DNA of 64,000 bases from Brachypterus glaber (lineage: Eukaryota; Arthropoda; Insecta; Coleoptera; Kateretidae), in contig OY294049.1 in assembly GCA_958510825.1 (NCBI GenBank), forward strand, positions 8,804,001 to 8,868,000, given 5' to 3'. Both the position numbers and the translations under genes were made by a program. Shown piece by piece: positions 22,312 to 33,977 of this stretch (its first letter is position 1; every line of letters starts with the position of its first letter). Below the pieces are notes generated by a model. The model made no database searches. It had not been told where the DNA came from and saw only the letters and a program-made list of their open reading frames with translations.

Positions 22312-23173
22312 GTTCCCTTTTTTTAGTATACATTACATACTTTAAAAGATCACTTTACTGTCTTAGCTTACAAGCTTATAAATAAAAACACTTAGTACTC
22401 AGTACTAGTCAGAATTTACACTATACACTAAAAAGAATGACAGTTTTTTATGAAAATTCTATATAACACTGCGTGACAAATAAATTAAATAATATTTTTT
22501 ATCAAATTTTAACCTATTAAAAATATGTTCATAAATATTTCAGAGGAGAATTCTGAATATGCTTTGTATATAAACTGAAAATTGAAGTTTTTTGGTTTCA
22601 TTCTGTACCAGGCATAACATTCTACGACCTCTCTTTAAAAACATATATACGTGTCAGTTTAACCCCCAAAAAAAGTAGTGTCTACTTTAATAATTATTTT
22701 CTAGAAATCGGTAATAGATAGAGCTGCTCTAGAAACGGAATCGAAATTCTCGTTAAAAGTACATTTAGGATCCATGCGCGAAAATATGTGAATATTGTTT
22801 TGGCTGTACTGCTGAGGCTGCTGAAGAACTGTTAACATTATCTTCCAAAAAGAAGCGGATGGGATTTTACTAAAAACGGGTTTATATTGTATCGAGGTCC
22901 CACTAACAGAATCCACCATCAGATTTTTTCAACACCTTTTTTAAACCTACAGTAGGCTCAGGGGATCTGTGAATAAAGAAGGTTCAATTACACTACAGAT
23001 TACTTTTTAATTTACGCGCTGTGACGTCAAAGTCATATTCTCTTGTTGAATGGAGTATAATAATAAAATATTGTACCATTAATATTGTTGCGTTTTGTTG
23101 TAACATCTAAGAAAGCGATTATTTTCTTTGCTCTCATGGGATTTAAAGTGCCCGTGCACAAGGGGTCACAGGA

Positions 23174-23690
23174 AGTACAAAGTTACTGGGCCCCGTCCTT
23201 TGACGAGCTCAGGCTCAGGAAATTTTAGAAAAGAAGTGAAAAACTAGTTTTTTAGTGGTTCGAAAGTCAGTATAATAGACTTAAACATAACCTTTTGCCT
23301 TTCGGAAATTTTATTTTGCCTATCCTAATAAAAATATATATTAGATTTAGCTAAATTTAAGCAGATCTATGGAAAATTTTAGAACCTTCATGATTGAGAA
23401 TTACCAAATGGAATGGAATGGAATATCCTTGAATTATTTTCTACAAGAAATTTAATATACAGGGTGTCTCAGAACTAACGCACATAAGGATTGATTCTAT
23501 ATAAAAAAATATTAAAAGAGTTCCTATAAATATATGTCCAAAAATGGTTGTAAGAGAGCTACACTCCTTCGAAAGAGGCTCCCAAATTCGGTTTTTATTT
23601 GAGATATAGCAACTAGGTTTTGTATGTAATCTAACCTTAATAAGGCCTATTATCATATTTTATTTTCATGTTCCTATTTTGAGCAAAGGC
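23174..23690 (+). repeat. Dispersed repeat, near-identical copy at 26749-27174
   Basis: The segment from TACAAAGTTACTGGGCCCC through ACAGGGTGTCTCAGAACTAA to CTACACTCCTTC matches 26749-27145 almost base for base. The downstream copy lacks about 35 bp here (CGAAAGAGG to ATATAG). The CAGGGTG motif near 23461 resembles mariner-MITE ends, so this may be a composite. It is non-coding. Confidence 0.75.
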
Positions 23691-24500
23691 GTGCGAAACG
23701 AGGGTGATCGAGCGGTAAACCGCTGACAATTTTTTTTACACCTTTAGGAGGAAATCTCTAGATTACCTCTAAAGATTACCTTGAGTATCTAAAAAATCTT
23801 TTAATATTTCCTTCAGATTACCTCGTAACCTTCAAAGATTTCCTTCACATTACCTCCAACTTGTACACCTGAATTCCTCTGCGGTTTACCCCTTGAGGGT
23901 GATATTTACTGTTTTACCCCAAACTTTTTTCTGTGTGACTTTTTCGTCAACTAAATTTTAGAATATGTTTTCTCAGGTAAAAATACATATACACTGTGCC
24001 CGCGGGGGTATAGTTATATAAAAAATATATAGTTTTTTTTTTAATTTTTTTGAAAAAATATTGTATTTTTTCCTGTTTGGAAAAGCAAAACTTATACTCG
24101 GCGCATTATCTATCTGAGTAACAAATTGGATCAAGGAAGCTATGATTAGTGGTTTAAAAATGACTTTTAGTAATATTTTTGTAGCCCATTGTGCTTTTGA
24201 TAATTTTTAACATTTAGGTTAAATTGACTGTCATTTTACGTCTTACAAATAATAACAAAATCTGTTTAAAAAGTAAAACTTTGTTCAAAATTATAATAAA
24301 AGTAAGTTTTTATTCATAAAGTGCTATTATAAACTTAAATTTAACATTACCTGAATAAAATTACGGATCAGTATTATTTTAACCAAAAAATTCTCTGTTA
24401 TAGTGTTTACTTCAAAAATTTATAGAGCACTGCATTATATTACTTCATTTAAACAAAATGTTTATAGATTGATGCTTTAGTTTTCTTTTTATGTACTTTT
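23691..24500. other. AT-rich stretch with AGATTACCT-like short repeats
   Basis: Between 23750 and 23870 a degenerate AGATTACCT motif recurs several times. No gene is seen. Confidence 0.45.
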
Positions 24501-24746
24501 CACAGGTGTCTTCAGGCAAGCATAGGTTTGACAAAAATGTCACCAATAACTGTTTAGGGGACTTTGTAGTAGACGTACTGGAGATCATAGAAATGCATCC
24601 AACAAAATCGTAGCTGCTCACTTAAGACATTTATTCAATTTTATATATTTAATTACACATGTAGTGATGAAAATTGAACAACAGCTTTCTTTAAATGATT
24701 AATGTAGCTAGGATCGTCTAAACGGTTTATTTTATATCTATTTTAT

Positions 24747-25006
24747 GTTTGTTTGTTTGTTTTTAACCTCGTACTATTCTACTTAATTAAGCATCCCCTA
24801 AGTACAGGACTTGTGTGGGCTAATAGTAGAGGGAACCACCGGCTTTAATTGACTTTCGAACCAATATATCTAGGGAGTACGCCTTCGCCAAATTTCAATT
24901 ATTAATTAACTGAAAAAGGCAATCGGCGCCAGTGAGGTTTGAACTCACGATCATTAGATCAGTGTCAGGCTATATCGATGCCATTGACCGCTGAGCTAAA
25001 TCTCCC
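24747..25006 (-). mobile_element. tRNA-derived SINE with (AAAC)n tail
   Basis: On the minus strand the head runs from GGGAGATTTAGCTCAGCGG with B box GAGTTCAAACCTC, then the same body as the copy at 9014. The tail is AAAC repeats (24748-24772). The inverted arm at 25440-25560 preserves the unoccupied sequence (ATATCTATTCCAATAAG), so the insertion point is known directly. Confidence 0.85.
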
Positions 25007-25271
25007 ATATTCCAATAAGTAAGGATTTTTTTGTGAACAGATTCACCAGCCTGTTCTGACCATAAACCTAGTCCTTTATTTTTCAGCAATTTTAACGAGT
25101 CTTGAAGGTGATAACTTTTAGAGATTAAATTTAGTTTTTTGGGCCACAGTAAGGCTTTATCACGTCCAAGTAGCGGCACAAGACCTACCCAAAATAAATG
25201 ATTGACGAATTCTTGGAGTAGATGGAGTTCTGGGATGATGCACTTCTCGATGACGCAACGCGCTTACCGAT

Positions 25272-25616
25272 ATGGAAATTGTTAATTATGTAGGAGTACT
25301 TCAAGTTATTCCTTTTATATCCGCCTTCCAAATCATGAACAAAATTGTTGAAAAATGCTTCACCACTGGGAAGGTTCCTTCAGATTATGATTGTCAAGCA
25401 GATATAAATATGTTATCGAAATGTTTCAAAGCAACGGGTGTATCTGAAATTTTGAAAAATAAAGGACTAGGTTTATGGTCAGAACAGGCTGGTGAATCTG
25501 TTCACAAAAAATTCCTTACTTATTGGAATAGATATAAAATAAACCGTTTAGAAGATCCTAGCTACATTAATCATTTAAGGAAAGCTGTTGTTCAATTTTC
25601 ATCACTACATGTGTAA
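25272..25616 (+). pseudogene. C-terminal fragment of a transposon protein (WSEQAGE motif)
   Basis: 114 residues end at a stop. The last 50 (KGLGLWSEQAGESVHK, then FLTYWNRYKINRLEDP, ending KAVVQFSSLHV) resemble the C-terminus of large proteins coded by some metazoan DNA transposons. A second inverted copy of the same motif lies at 25010-25095 on the minus strand. The upstream part has no partner frame, so the gene is truncated. The family name is not known to me. Together with the Cys-rich ORF at 20903 it may represent the two ends of one transposon protein type. Confidence 0.5.
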
Positions 25617-25768
25617 TTAAATATATAAAATTGAATAAATGCCTTAAGTGAGCAGCTACGATTTTGTTGGATGCATTTCTATGATCTCCAGTACGTCTAC
25701 TACAAAGTCCCCTAAACAGTTTTTGGTGACATTTTTGTCAAACCTATGCTTGCCTGAAGACACCTGTG

Positions 25769-26690
25769 TTTTCTTGTTATTTCTTCTTGCTAAAGCAAAT
25801 TATTTGGATTTTTTTATAAATGTCAAAATAATGTCTTGATCGACAATAAATTTTAAACAAGATGAAAACCTTACATAAGGAACTAAATATATTCTGCTAA
25901 CCAAATAACAAGAAACAAATGACCATCAACTCAGATAGATAATGCGCGGAGTTTAGTATTTACTCTTTTTTGTATTGTCGAAAATAAAATACGCTTCTAG
26001 TAATGATGAAATCACTGAATTTTTAAGAGTTTGGCGGTAAACGAGACACAGTTGCCGGTAGTACAATACTTTACGATGCCTCATGATTAATCAATTGGGA
26101 AGTAAACAGTTTAAGAAAATGTTGCCCCTTTTTACCATGAAACTTTAACACTCGCAATTGTGAGCCCCTGGAGTCAAAGGGATAAACATCTTGTACATTA
26201 CCTCCGTATATCTATAGTATAGTAGTTCTAAACTACTAAAAAAACTAGTAAATTAGTATTATACTACCTAATAAATATAAACCTACAGGTTTATAATAAT
26301 CCTGCTATATGTCTTCCCGGACTTAAAAATAGTAATAAGACTCATTTTTGGCTTCGTTCTGGTTAGATTTATTTTATGGAGATCCTTTAAAATACTCGCT
26401 TGCCATTTAGAAGAAAGATAAATAATAAAGTTTCCGTCCCCCTTTTATAGGTTTCACTCAATTTTATTATGAACTACTAATATCTTCAATGCACTCATAA
26501 ATTGTCATAACTAAACTTTATTTGGCAAAATCAATAGAGATACCGACTGAAATGTTTATATCTATAAAAATAGGCCTTACGACCTATATGGTCCTTTATT
26601 TATTTATTTTTGTTATTTTTTTTTTCTAAGGTTTTTTTTAATTTTTTTGAAAAATTTTTTTCATTTTTTTTTGTTGTTTTGTTCAAGAAA
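25769..26690. other. AT-rich non-coding stretch
   Basis: No gene and no strong repeat structure are seen. Confidence 0.45.
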
Positions 26691-26699
26691 ATAAAAAAA

Positions 26700-27230
26700 A
26701 TGGCTGAATGACTACGGTCGATGGCCATTTGTACGTTATGCAATAAAGTACAAAGTTACTGGGCCCCGTCCTCTGACGGGCTCAGGCTCAGGAAATTTTA
26801 AAAAAGAAGTGAAAAACTAGTTTTTTAGTGGTTCGAAAGTCAGTATAATAGACTTAAACATAACCTTTTGACTTTCGGAAATTTTATTTTGCCTATCCTA
26901 ATAAAAATATATATTAGATTTAGCTAAATTTAAGCAGATCTATGGAAAATTTTAGAACCTTCATGATTGAGAATTACAAAATGGAATGGAATGGAATATC
27001 CTTGAATTATTTTCTACAAGAAATTTAATATACAGGGTGTCTCAGAACTAACGCACATAAGGATTGATTCTATATAAAAAAATATTAAAAGAATTCCTAT
27101 AAATATATGTCCAAAAATGGTTGTAAGAGAGCTACACTCCTTCCTTAGCAACTAGGTTTTGTATGTAATCTATCTGGCCATTTGTACGTTATGCAATAAA
27201 GAACATTTATTATTATTATTATTATAATTA
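26700..27230 (+). mobile_element. Retroelement 3' end split by a 426-bp insert
   Basis: GGCTGAATGACTACGGTCG then TGGCCATTTGTACGTTATG... CAATAAAG, ending in an ATT-repeat (27206-27228), looks like a LINE or SINE 3' end. A 27-bp piece of it is present twice, at 26722-26748 and 27175-27201, around an insert (26749-27174) that is a copy of 23174-23640. Confidence 0.6.
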
Positions 27231-28565
27231 TTAAAAAAAAAATTGAAAAATATTTTAAGTTTTTTTTTTGAAATATTTTTCAAGTATATGGAAAAATACA
27301 ATATGCCATTTACTGTGAATAGTATATAATAAAATGCGTAGCATTACATATCTTTACGGCTTTGATATATTTAGGTCATGCACAAGTCAAACTACCGATT
27401 TCTTGCAAAAACCGCATATCGTCAGGAATAGCTTATGAAAGGTTCGCTCTTTAAATATAATTTTTTTAATGGAATGTTGCATAACATAAACTTTACTCCG
27501 TTTAATTAAAATGATGTGAAAAAAATTCCTCTCTGAATGAAAATATAAAACTAGGAAAAATGTCAAATGCAGTTTTAATGTTCGTTACCCGAAATATGTA
27601 TGCTCCAATTACAGTTAAATGAAATATTTCATTATATACACAAATTTATTTTTTTTGCTACGTAATATAGCTATTTATATTGTTGCGAAACTGAGGTATT
27701 TACGCACGAGACGTAAAATTTCTCAAAAGGACGATTTTTTAATTAATAATGGAAATTTTCGTCAAAATTTCTTAAAAAAAATCACAGTTTTTGAAAAAAT
27801 AATTAATTTCATGGTGCAAAAACATAAATTATACTTTTAAACTAATTTTAAACCATTTAAACAAAAATTTAAACAAAAATCTTAAAAAATCGCATTTGTT
27901 AGCAAAAAAAAATCAAAAATAAAACCTTAAAGAAAATGTTTAAAAACTAAAAAAAAGCATATAAGTTAAATAGAGAACTTTATTTGCTTTAAATTGTATC
28001 ACACGAACCCCCTTTCTATTTAAAAAAAATCCCATTATGTCTATTAAAAGTTACAAATATCAGATATATTCCAAAGTCCAAATAGATGTATTTGCCCTGT
28101 ATATAGGGCAATTAAGAAATAGCGTTAATAATTGAGATTAGAAAAAACATAACTCAGAGTTCATTGTTTTATAAAAAAATGTAGACTTGCTCCTAGGGGC
28201 CCTTACACACAGAAAAATATTGTCTTAGATCAAGAATATGGTTATTTGTATAACGGAGAGAATATATTATTTTTTTATGCATACCATATTCTTATCCTTT
28301 CATATTTCAGAATATATTTTTTTGCTTTAAGGGAGAATACATTCTCTTCGTTATATCCAAATCATACATTCTTGATTTGGACAATATTTTTTCTGTGCAA
28401 AATTTTATTTCTAAATCACCCTTTACCGGGTGTTTTTCAAAGGTGTCTCGCGTCTATAACTTTTTTTTTCTATTTTGAGACTCTAATAAGCTCATAATCA
28501 CAAGTATTTTGCGTGTTCTTATAGGCCCATAAGAGGTCTCTACTTTTTTTTCTTTTACCACCGGT
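27231..28565. other. AT-rich non-coding stretch
   Basis: 27285-27360 is an inverted, diverged copy of the 16715-16780 repeat. 28200-28400 contains an imperfect inverted pair around GAATATG and CATATTC phrases. No gene is seen. Confidence 0.45.
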
Positions 28566-28860
28566 ATGCTTAGAGTATTTTACTTTCCCCAAGGTAAGTC
28601 TTGCTTTAGTAAAAAAATTTCGAAAACATTTTATTGCTTTTTTACGTTTCTGGACGTTTTATATCCAAAAAATATTACCGTCAAAAAAAAAATTCTGTCG
28701 GTCGGTCTGTCGGTCTGTGTCCGGGAAATTTATAACCACGATAACTCAAGAACGCTTCTGGCTAAAGACTTATTAAGTTTGGACCACGGATTGATTATTC
28801 AAAGTTCTAGGCTGGGATTGTTTTTCGTAAAAATCGGGTTGGGGTAAGGGGGTAAAATGG
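28566..28860 (+). repeat. Dispersed repeat, second copy of the 18720-19150 block
   Basis: It shares GTCGGTCGGTCTGTCGGTCTG, CACGATAACTCAAGAACGC and AAGTTCTAGGCTGGGATTG-type phrases with 18960-19150. No coding potential is conserved between the two. Confidence 0.6.
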
Positions 28861-28949
28861 GTTAAAAACAATTTTTTTTCGTTTTACGAAAAAAGAAAAT
28901 TTTTTGAATTTTTTTTTTTTGAATTTTTTTTTATGGTGGTTTTATATTA

Positions 28950-29219
28950 GTGGTTATACATATATAGTGTGGAGTAAGGTTATTGGGGAGTTATTATTAA
29001 TGTTATGGAGTAGGGACGTTACGAAGTGGGATAGTTATTAGGTTTGTTTTGGTTTTCCCTAATCTCAGTTCTGAACTGATTCTGAACCGGCGCAGTTGCA
29101 ACTGGGCAATGCTCAGTCGTAACTGCGTCCGTTCCAAACCAGTTCAGAATTGTGACTTTCGAGAACCAAAACAAACCTATTAGGGAGTAGTAAAATTAAG
29201 AGTAGGGGTGTTAGTCTGC
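28950..29219 (+). mobile_element. Solo right end of a minisatellite-TIR MITE
   Basis: It reads ATATAGTGTGGAGTAAGG, then several diverged GAGTAGGGAYGTTAYG units, then GGGGTGTTAGTCTGC. This is the same end as at 35080-35203 and 42070-42218. It is broken by a 137-bp insertion at 29041-29177. No matching left end is found upstream, so it is a solo or truncated copy. Confidence 0.65.
29041..29177. mobile_element. 137-bp palindromic MITE, TA target duplication
   Basis: The ends are GGTTTGTTTTGGTT and its inverse AACCAAAACAAACC, flanked by TA (29039-29040 and 29178-29179). The interior is an imperfect palindrome (CAGTTCTGAACTG, CAGTTGCAACTG). It sits inside the older MITE end at 28950-29219, which is continuous once it is removed. 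Confidence 0.8.
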
Positions 29220-30337
29220 TTTAAATACAAGCATTTTGTGGTTTTGTAATGTACATTTGCAAATAGAGTATACTCTAAAGTATAAGTACATTACATAAGC
29301 ATAATGATATGCGTCTGAACGCGTGTTCAGCAGTATGCAGACTACAGTCCTATCGCCTGATGTCCTAAATGTAGATAATAAAAAATCGTAGAACCTTTTA
29401 GAATTTAGTATTCGAGTTTAACGGCGGTCATATTTAATAGTTCACAAATTTTTGACAAGATGGAACTACTCGCAGACAGACTCCGTGTACTATAGAAATC
29501 CAAAATTATATCTACGACCCAAATAGGAAAAATAATTTAAATAACTTTTTCGGAAAGTATATTTCTTGCATTCGAGACGTTTTCGCACTTGCCGCTGCGT
29601 CGATCGTGCTAAACATTCGCTCATGCTAAATAAATCATCTTCGTACGACCTAGTGTACACGAAATAAAGAAAAATGCATGTTCACTATATATCCTCGTTA
29701 GGATATTTTTTTATCGCACGAGTACATAGTGTATATTTGAATGAAATGACAACTATGCACACTCATTTATCCAAACGATTACACATAGCATTCATTTTGA
29801 CAAGAGTCATTTGACGTTAATAAAATTTTGAAATGTCAAAATTAAAAACAGGTAATTCTTTAAAATATACATTTTTAAAGAGTCTAGACTGTAGATCGAA
29901 CGAAAAATGTTGTTCACAACTCATTTGTCAAAAGTCCTTAGTACACTCCAATGATTTTTTCGCTTCGCGTCGTCAAAAAAACTTCATTTTCGTGCATTAA
30001 GGACTAAAGTCGCTTACTCGTTACTACTATTTCCGTACACGTTATGTAATATACTATTTTTAAGCTTATTGGAAACAATATCGTCTTTGCTTTTATGAAT
30101 TTATAAAGTAACCTCAAAAGCATTTTTACGATTTTCAGAAAACGACCCAATACACTTAGCTAATTAATTACATTTTTTACTTTATTTTATTAAGTTTTAA
30201 GCATGGAATTAAATGAAAACCCAGGAGCCGCTCCAGTTTCATAATAATAAAAGTAGATAAGCGCCTTTATAAATATATTTACCTACTTATAAAGAATTTA
30301 ATATACCTAAGCATTTTTATACAGTTTTAATTTAAAA
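29220..30337. other. Non-coding spacer
   Basis: No gene is seen and no long inverted structure is found. Some less AT-rich patches (29570-29620) have no recognisable content. Confidence 0.45.
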
Positions 30338-30339
30338 TA

Positions 30340-30926
30340 CAGCCTGTCCCAGGACTCGCGTACAGAAATTTGAGGGTATATTAAAAACCCTCTGGAAAAT
30401 ATGAAAAAAATGTAAAAAAATCCATCTTCGTTCAATTCAAAAATAAGAACGCTTTAAGTGGACCAATACTGTTGCTGATGTTAAATTACCTTTAAAAGTT
30501 GAATTTGTAGCTATGGAAGCTAATTTAATTATTGCAGGTACAAATTCTGTAGGTTGACATGGTGATTAATGTGACATAAATATTTATTAATGTCAAAAAA
30601 CAACCGCCGGATGAAGTGACCCTATAAAAATTGAATATTTGATAGCCCCTGTCGGTTTTGTCAAAATATAATAACCTAAAAAGATTCTAAAGTTGAAAGT
30701 CTCAAACAATGCACGCGTCAACAATTAAAATGCAACCATAGTTACTAATAAGTAGGGAAAAACTAATTTGTAGGTAATTTAACATCAGGAACAGGATTGG
30801 TCAGATTAAATAGCTTCCGTTTTAATTAGTATTGAAGATGGATTTTTTTTTGAATTTTTTTTCATATTTTCCAGAGGGTTTTTAATATACCCTCAATTTT
30901 CTGTACGCAAGTTCTGGAACAGGCTG
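30340..30926. mobile_element. MITE, 587 bp, TA target duplication
   Basis: The ends CAGCCTGTCCCAGGACTCGC and (inverted) CAGCCTGTTCCAGAACTTGC are flanked by TA (30338-30339 and 30927-30928). Inverted matching continues (AAAACCCTCTGGAAAATATG, then ATGTTAAATTACCT). The interior has no ORF. It is consistent with a mariner-like non-autonomous element. Confidence 0.78.
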
Positions 30927-30928
30927 TA

Positions 30929-32546
30929 TGTAGGTATTACATAATATTTTGGCATGACGAAAACAAGAAAATTATTTTTTAAAAGAAAGCTGAGCTACTT
31001 TTGACAGTTTTTGGGGTCGGCGAAAGTAAATCTAATAATAAATTTTTTATAACTCCACCACTGGTGGGGGATAATTATTTTTAAATGTGTACAGTATTTT
31101 CATAAAAATTGGTTTATAGGGGTTTTTAAAGCCAAAAAGTCCAAATATCCCGGGACATGCGACATTGAGAAGATATCCGGGGGATATTGTATTGTAAACT
31201 ATATTTTGATTATTCTCGAAATCAAGACAAGACAAGGCAAGAAATCTTGACACAATTCTCCAGATATTAAACAAAATTGATTTTTAGGAGCCCTTGACCT
31301 TGTTATAGCAATTTTTTATTTTTTGATTCAGAACTTCTACATAATACACCTGTGTATCGAGAATAGCAGGGGAAACTTCGAACACTTGCTTTAGCAGCCC
31401 GGTCAGCAGTTGTCAAAAGTTTTTAGCATCTTAACCAAAAGAAGGTAATTTTTAAAGTTTTTTTTAGTAAAACATTAAAATTAATGCCAGAAGACCGTAA
31501 ACACCCTGTATGTATTAAATTATAATAAAATTAATCTTTAAAATGTTTTACATAAATATATAGAACATTAATATGCTAAAAGGATATTCTAGCATAATAT
31601 TTTAAAAGGATTTATATTAAAAAATTTAATATTAGTAAAATTAATATTTTTATGAATTTTTAGATTTTACAACCACACAATGTCGGATTGGGGAGCCCGA
31701 GGCTAGTGAGATTTGTAACCTAGGGGCCCCAAGTATAAAATCTTAGAAACAAAATTCCCTCACAAAAATTGATTCGTCATCACTAAAAAAAAGGTCATCA
31801 CCCCCAAAAATAATTTTTACCCCTGCCAGAAATTTCGATGACTAAAGGTCGTCACCCCAAAAACTTTTTTTAGTCCTAAAAAAATATACATCACTCCGCG
31901 GAGGCCCCCAAGGTATGAGGGGCACCCAAAAGTGCCCAGTGAGATTTTTAATAATAATAATAATAATAATAATGGACTTTATTGTCAAACATGGAAATAT
32001 GAACATAAATAAAAGAATTAATATTGCATTGACAAAGGGCGAAGTTCAGCAAGCTGCTCTTCCACTTTCTCACTATCTCACCTGTCCAGTCCGACACTGC
32101 AACCACGCATAGATAATAGCGACCATAACAAACTTTATAGCCTATTTTAAAGTTTATAAAGTTATCTGTTCAAATTACACGGAACTCGTGCTATAAATCC
32201 CTTGGAGGTTAAAAATTATACGACCATATTATAGTCGTCTACGTTATAGGTAGTCTCGAGGTAGTACAAAAAACCGTGATATGTATATTCACAGTGGATG
32301 GTATAGGCAAGCTCAAATTATTATATTTATGAAATATTGCTCTTAACTAAAAATTACTTCACCTGTAGGCCTTGATTTATTAAAAAAAATAATCAAAAAT
32401 GAAATCAAAAAATATCTTTTTTTTACACGCTGTGAATATTATAACAAACAGCATACCTACCTTTATTATTTATTTTTATGTTACTTGTATTAAATAATAA
32501 TGTGTATATGTATGCTGTTTGTATTAAACAATAATGTTAATAAATT
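30929..32546. other. Non-coding stretch with simple repeats
   Basis: It contains a lone unit of the 19180-19870 tandem family (31005-31120) and an (AAT)n run (31950-31973). A C/A-rich block near 31780-31900 has three related phrases of a CCCCCAAAAA type. No gene is seen. Confidence 0.45.
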
Positions 32547-32550
32547 TTAT

Positions 32551-32766
32551 CACCTTGACTGCCGGAACGTTTTTTATGCATTTTACGTTCAGGCCAGGGC
32601 CCCCTGCCGGGTGTATATTCCATATGGGGTCTAAATTTTCATTCTTTGAGCCATGACGTATTGACCGAGCCGACGTAGATGTCAAAAATTATCTCGGTCA
32701 TATAGCCCGCTTCGTCTTGGGGAAAAGCTATTTTCTCGGTCATATTGACCGAGACGGCAGTCAATG
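32551..32766. mobile_element. 216-bp MITE, piggyBac-like ends
   Basis: The ends TTGACTGCCGG and (inverted) TTGACTGCCGTCTC match. TTAA follows on the right (32767-32770) and TTAT stands at the same place on the left. Inside, CTCGGTCATATTGACCGAG is a dyad that also occurs as half sites near 32655 and 32690. The piggyBac assignment is inferred from the TTAA rim. Confidence 0.6.
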
Positions 32767-32770
32767 TTAA

Positions 32771-33272
32771 GGTTTACAAATTGGTGCTAGTAATCTTAGT
32801 GGCTGTTCAAAAATTATGTCATAGAATTTTTTACAATTTTTGGACCCCCTTCCTACATCATTACCAACTAGACTAGACCTTTTTATAATATATTAATATA
32901 ATTAATATAATAATTATAATTGGAATATTTTATATGGGCTGTCACTTTCAGCTTATCGGTGACGTATTTATTTAACAGACCCTTATACAGACTTATTAGG
33001 GTCAGTTGGTAATAATTTAGGTGAAGGGGGTGTACGTGTATTTACCTGTAATGTACACTGTAATTGTTCAGTCTATTGCAAAATTATTTATATTTATTCA
33101 ACACATAAAAAGGTATACTTCAATTAAATATACTAAGTATATAAGTCTTATGTAATATACACATATATACCTACGCATATTTTCGAAAATATATGTTATA
33201 TTTATTACAATAATTTCTAAGAAAAATATGCAATTTTTATAAATATTATGATATCATTGATATCAATCATAC
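32771..33272. other. AT-rich spacer
   Basis: No gene or clear repeat is seen. Confidence 0.45.
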
Positions 33273-33647
33273 GGTAGACTAACATCCCTACTCTTAATTA
33301 GTCTACTTATCCCTATTCTATAACATCTATACTCTACAACAACCCTACTCCGTAACATCCCTACTCCATAACATCTCTACTCAATAATAACTGTACCCCG
33401 CACTATATGGACGCGATTACCCGCTTGACATAAATCAAAAAAATATTTGTCATGGTAAGTCATTGTCAAATATGTATTTTCCTATTAATTACTCATTTAA
33501 TAATACAAGTTGAGAATGCGGGCAAACAGACTATTAAAATAACATATATGCGATTATTTTAAAATATTACGTAAAGACCAGCACTTTCTAGGAAAAATAT
33601 AAAATTATATAGAAGAGAGTTCCTTGTTCTGCAAACCACTCATTTAT

Positions 33648-33681
<34 letters not shown>
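33648..33681. repeat. (AAT)n microsatellite, 3' tail of the LINE fragment
   Basis: This is a pure ATA-phase run. On the minus strand it is the ATT-repeat tail of the LINE that reads from 35063 down. Confidence 0.85.
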
Positions 33682-33977
33682 TTTATTAGTAGATGATGAA
33701 ATTTACATAAAAATTTACCTACAAATGCCTAAGCCGGGCTTGTGTGCATATTATAGGTAAAAACATACATTTATTACTTAAATTATTATATTACATTTAT
33801 CACTTAATTAATATATTAAAGATAATATTAATTTTGAAATTAATTCTGAGATTTTGAGATAATTCTGAGATAGGACGGTAGATGAACGAGACACTAATTT
33901 AGGGGTAAGGTATAAATAATTAAATAATTACCATTAGAAGCATAGACAAAGAAAGATTTTTTTTTTTTCTTCTGAAA

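Larger units (their letters stand above)
20023..23052. mobile_element. 3-kb transposon with ~0.6-kb inverted terminal repeats
   Basis: The left arm 20023-20650 is about 95 percent alike by eye to the inverse of 22465-23052. The outer ends begin CATTCAACGAAAGAATA and CATTCAACAAGAGAATA, followed by TGACGTCACAGCGCG. The inner arm ends are at GTCACGCAGTGTT. The core carries one spliced Cys-rich ORF, a hairpin at 21760-21950 and a (TAG)n run. No clear target duplication was found and the superfamily is not identified. There is no DDE domain, so it probably depends on a partner or has lost its 3' coding part. Confidence 0.75.
24501..25768. mobile_element. Inverted transposon relic, interrupted by a SINE
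   Basis: 24501-24745 plus 25010-25095 match the inverse of 25448-25768 (shared CACAGGTGTCTTCAGGCAAG, CCAACAAAATCGTAGCTGC, GGTCAGAACAGGCTGGTGAA). The left arm is split by the SINE at 24747-25006. The right arm contains the 3' end of a coding region, so the inverted part includes a protein-coding fragment and 3' UTR. Weaker similarity may extend outwards to about 24095 and 25950 (CGCATTATCTATCTGAG on both sides). Confidence 0.65.
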
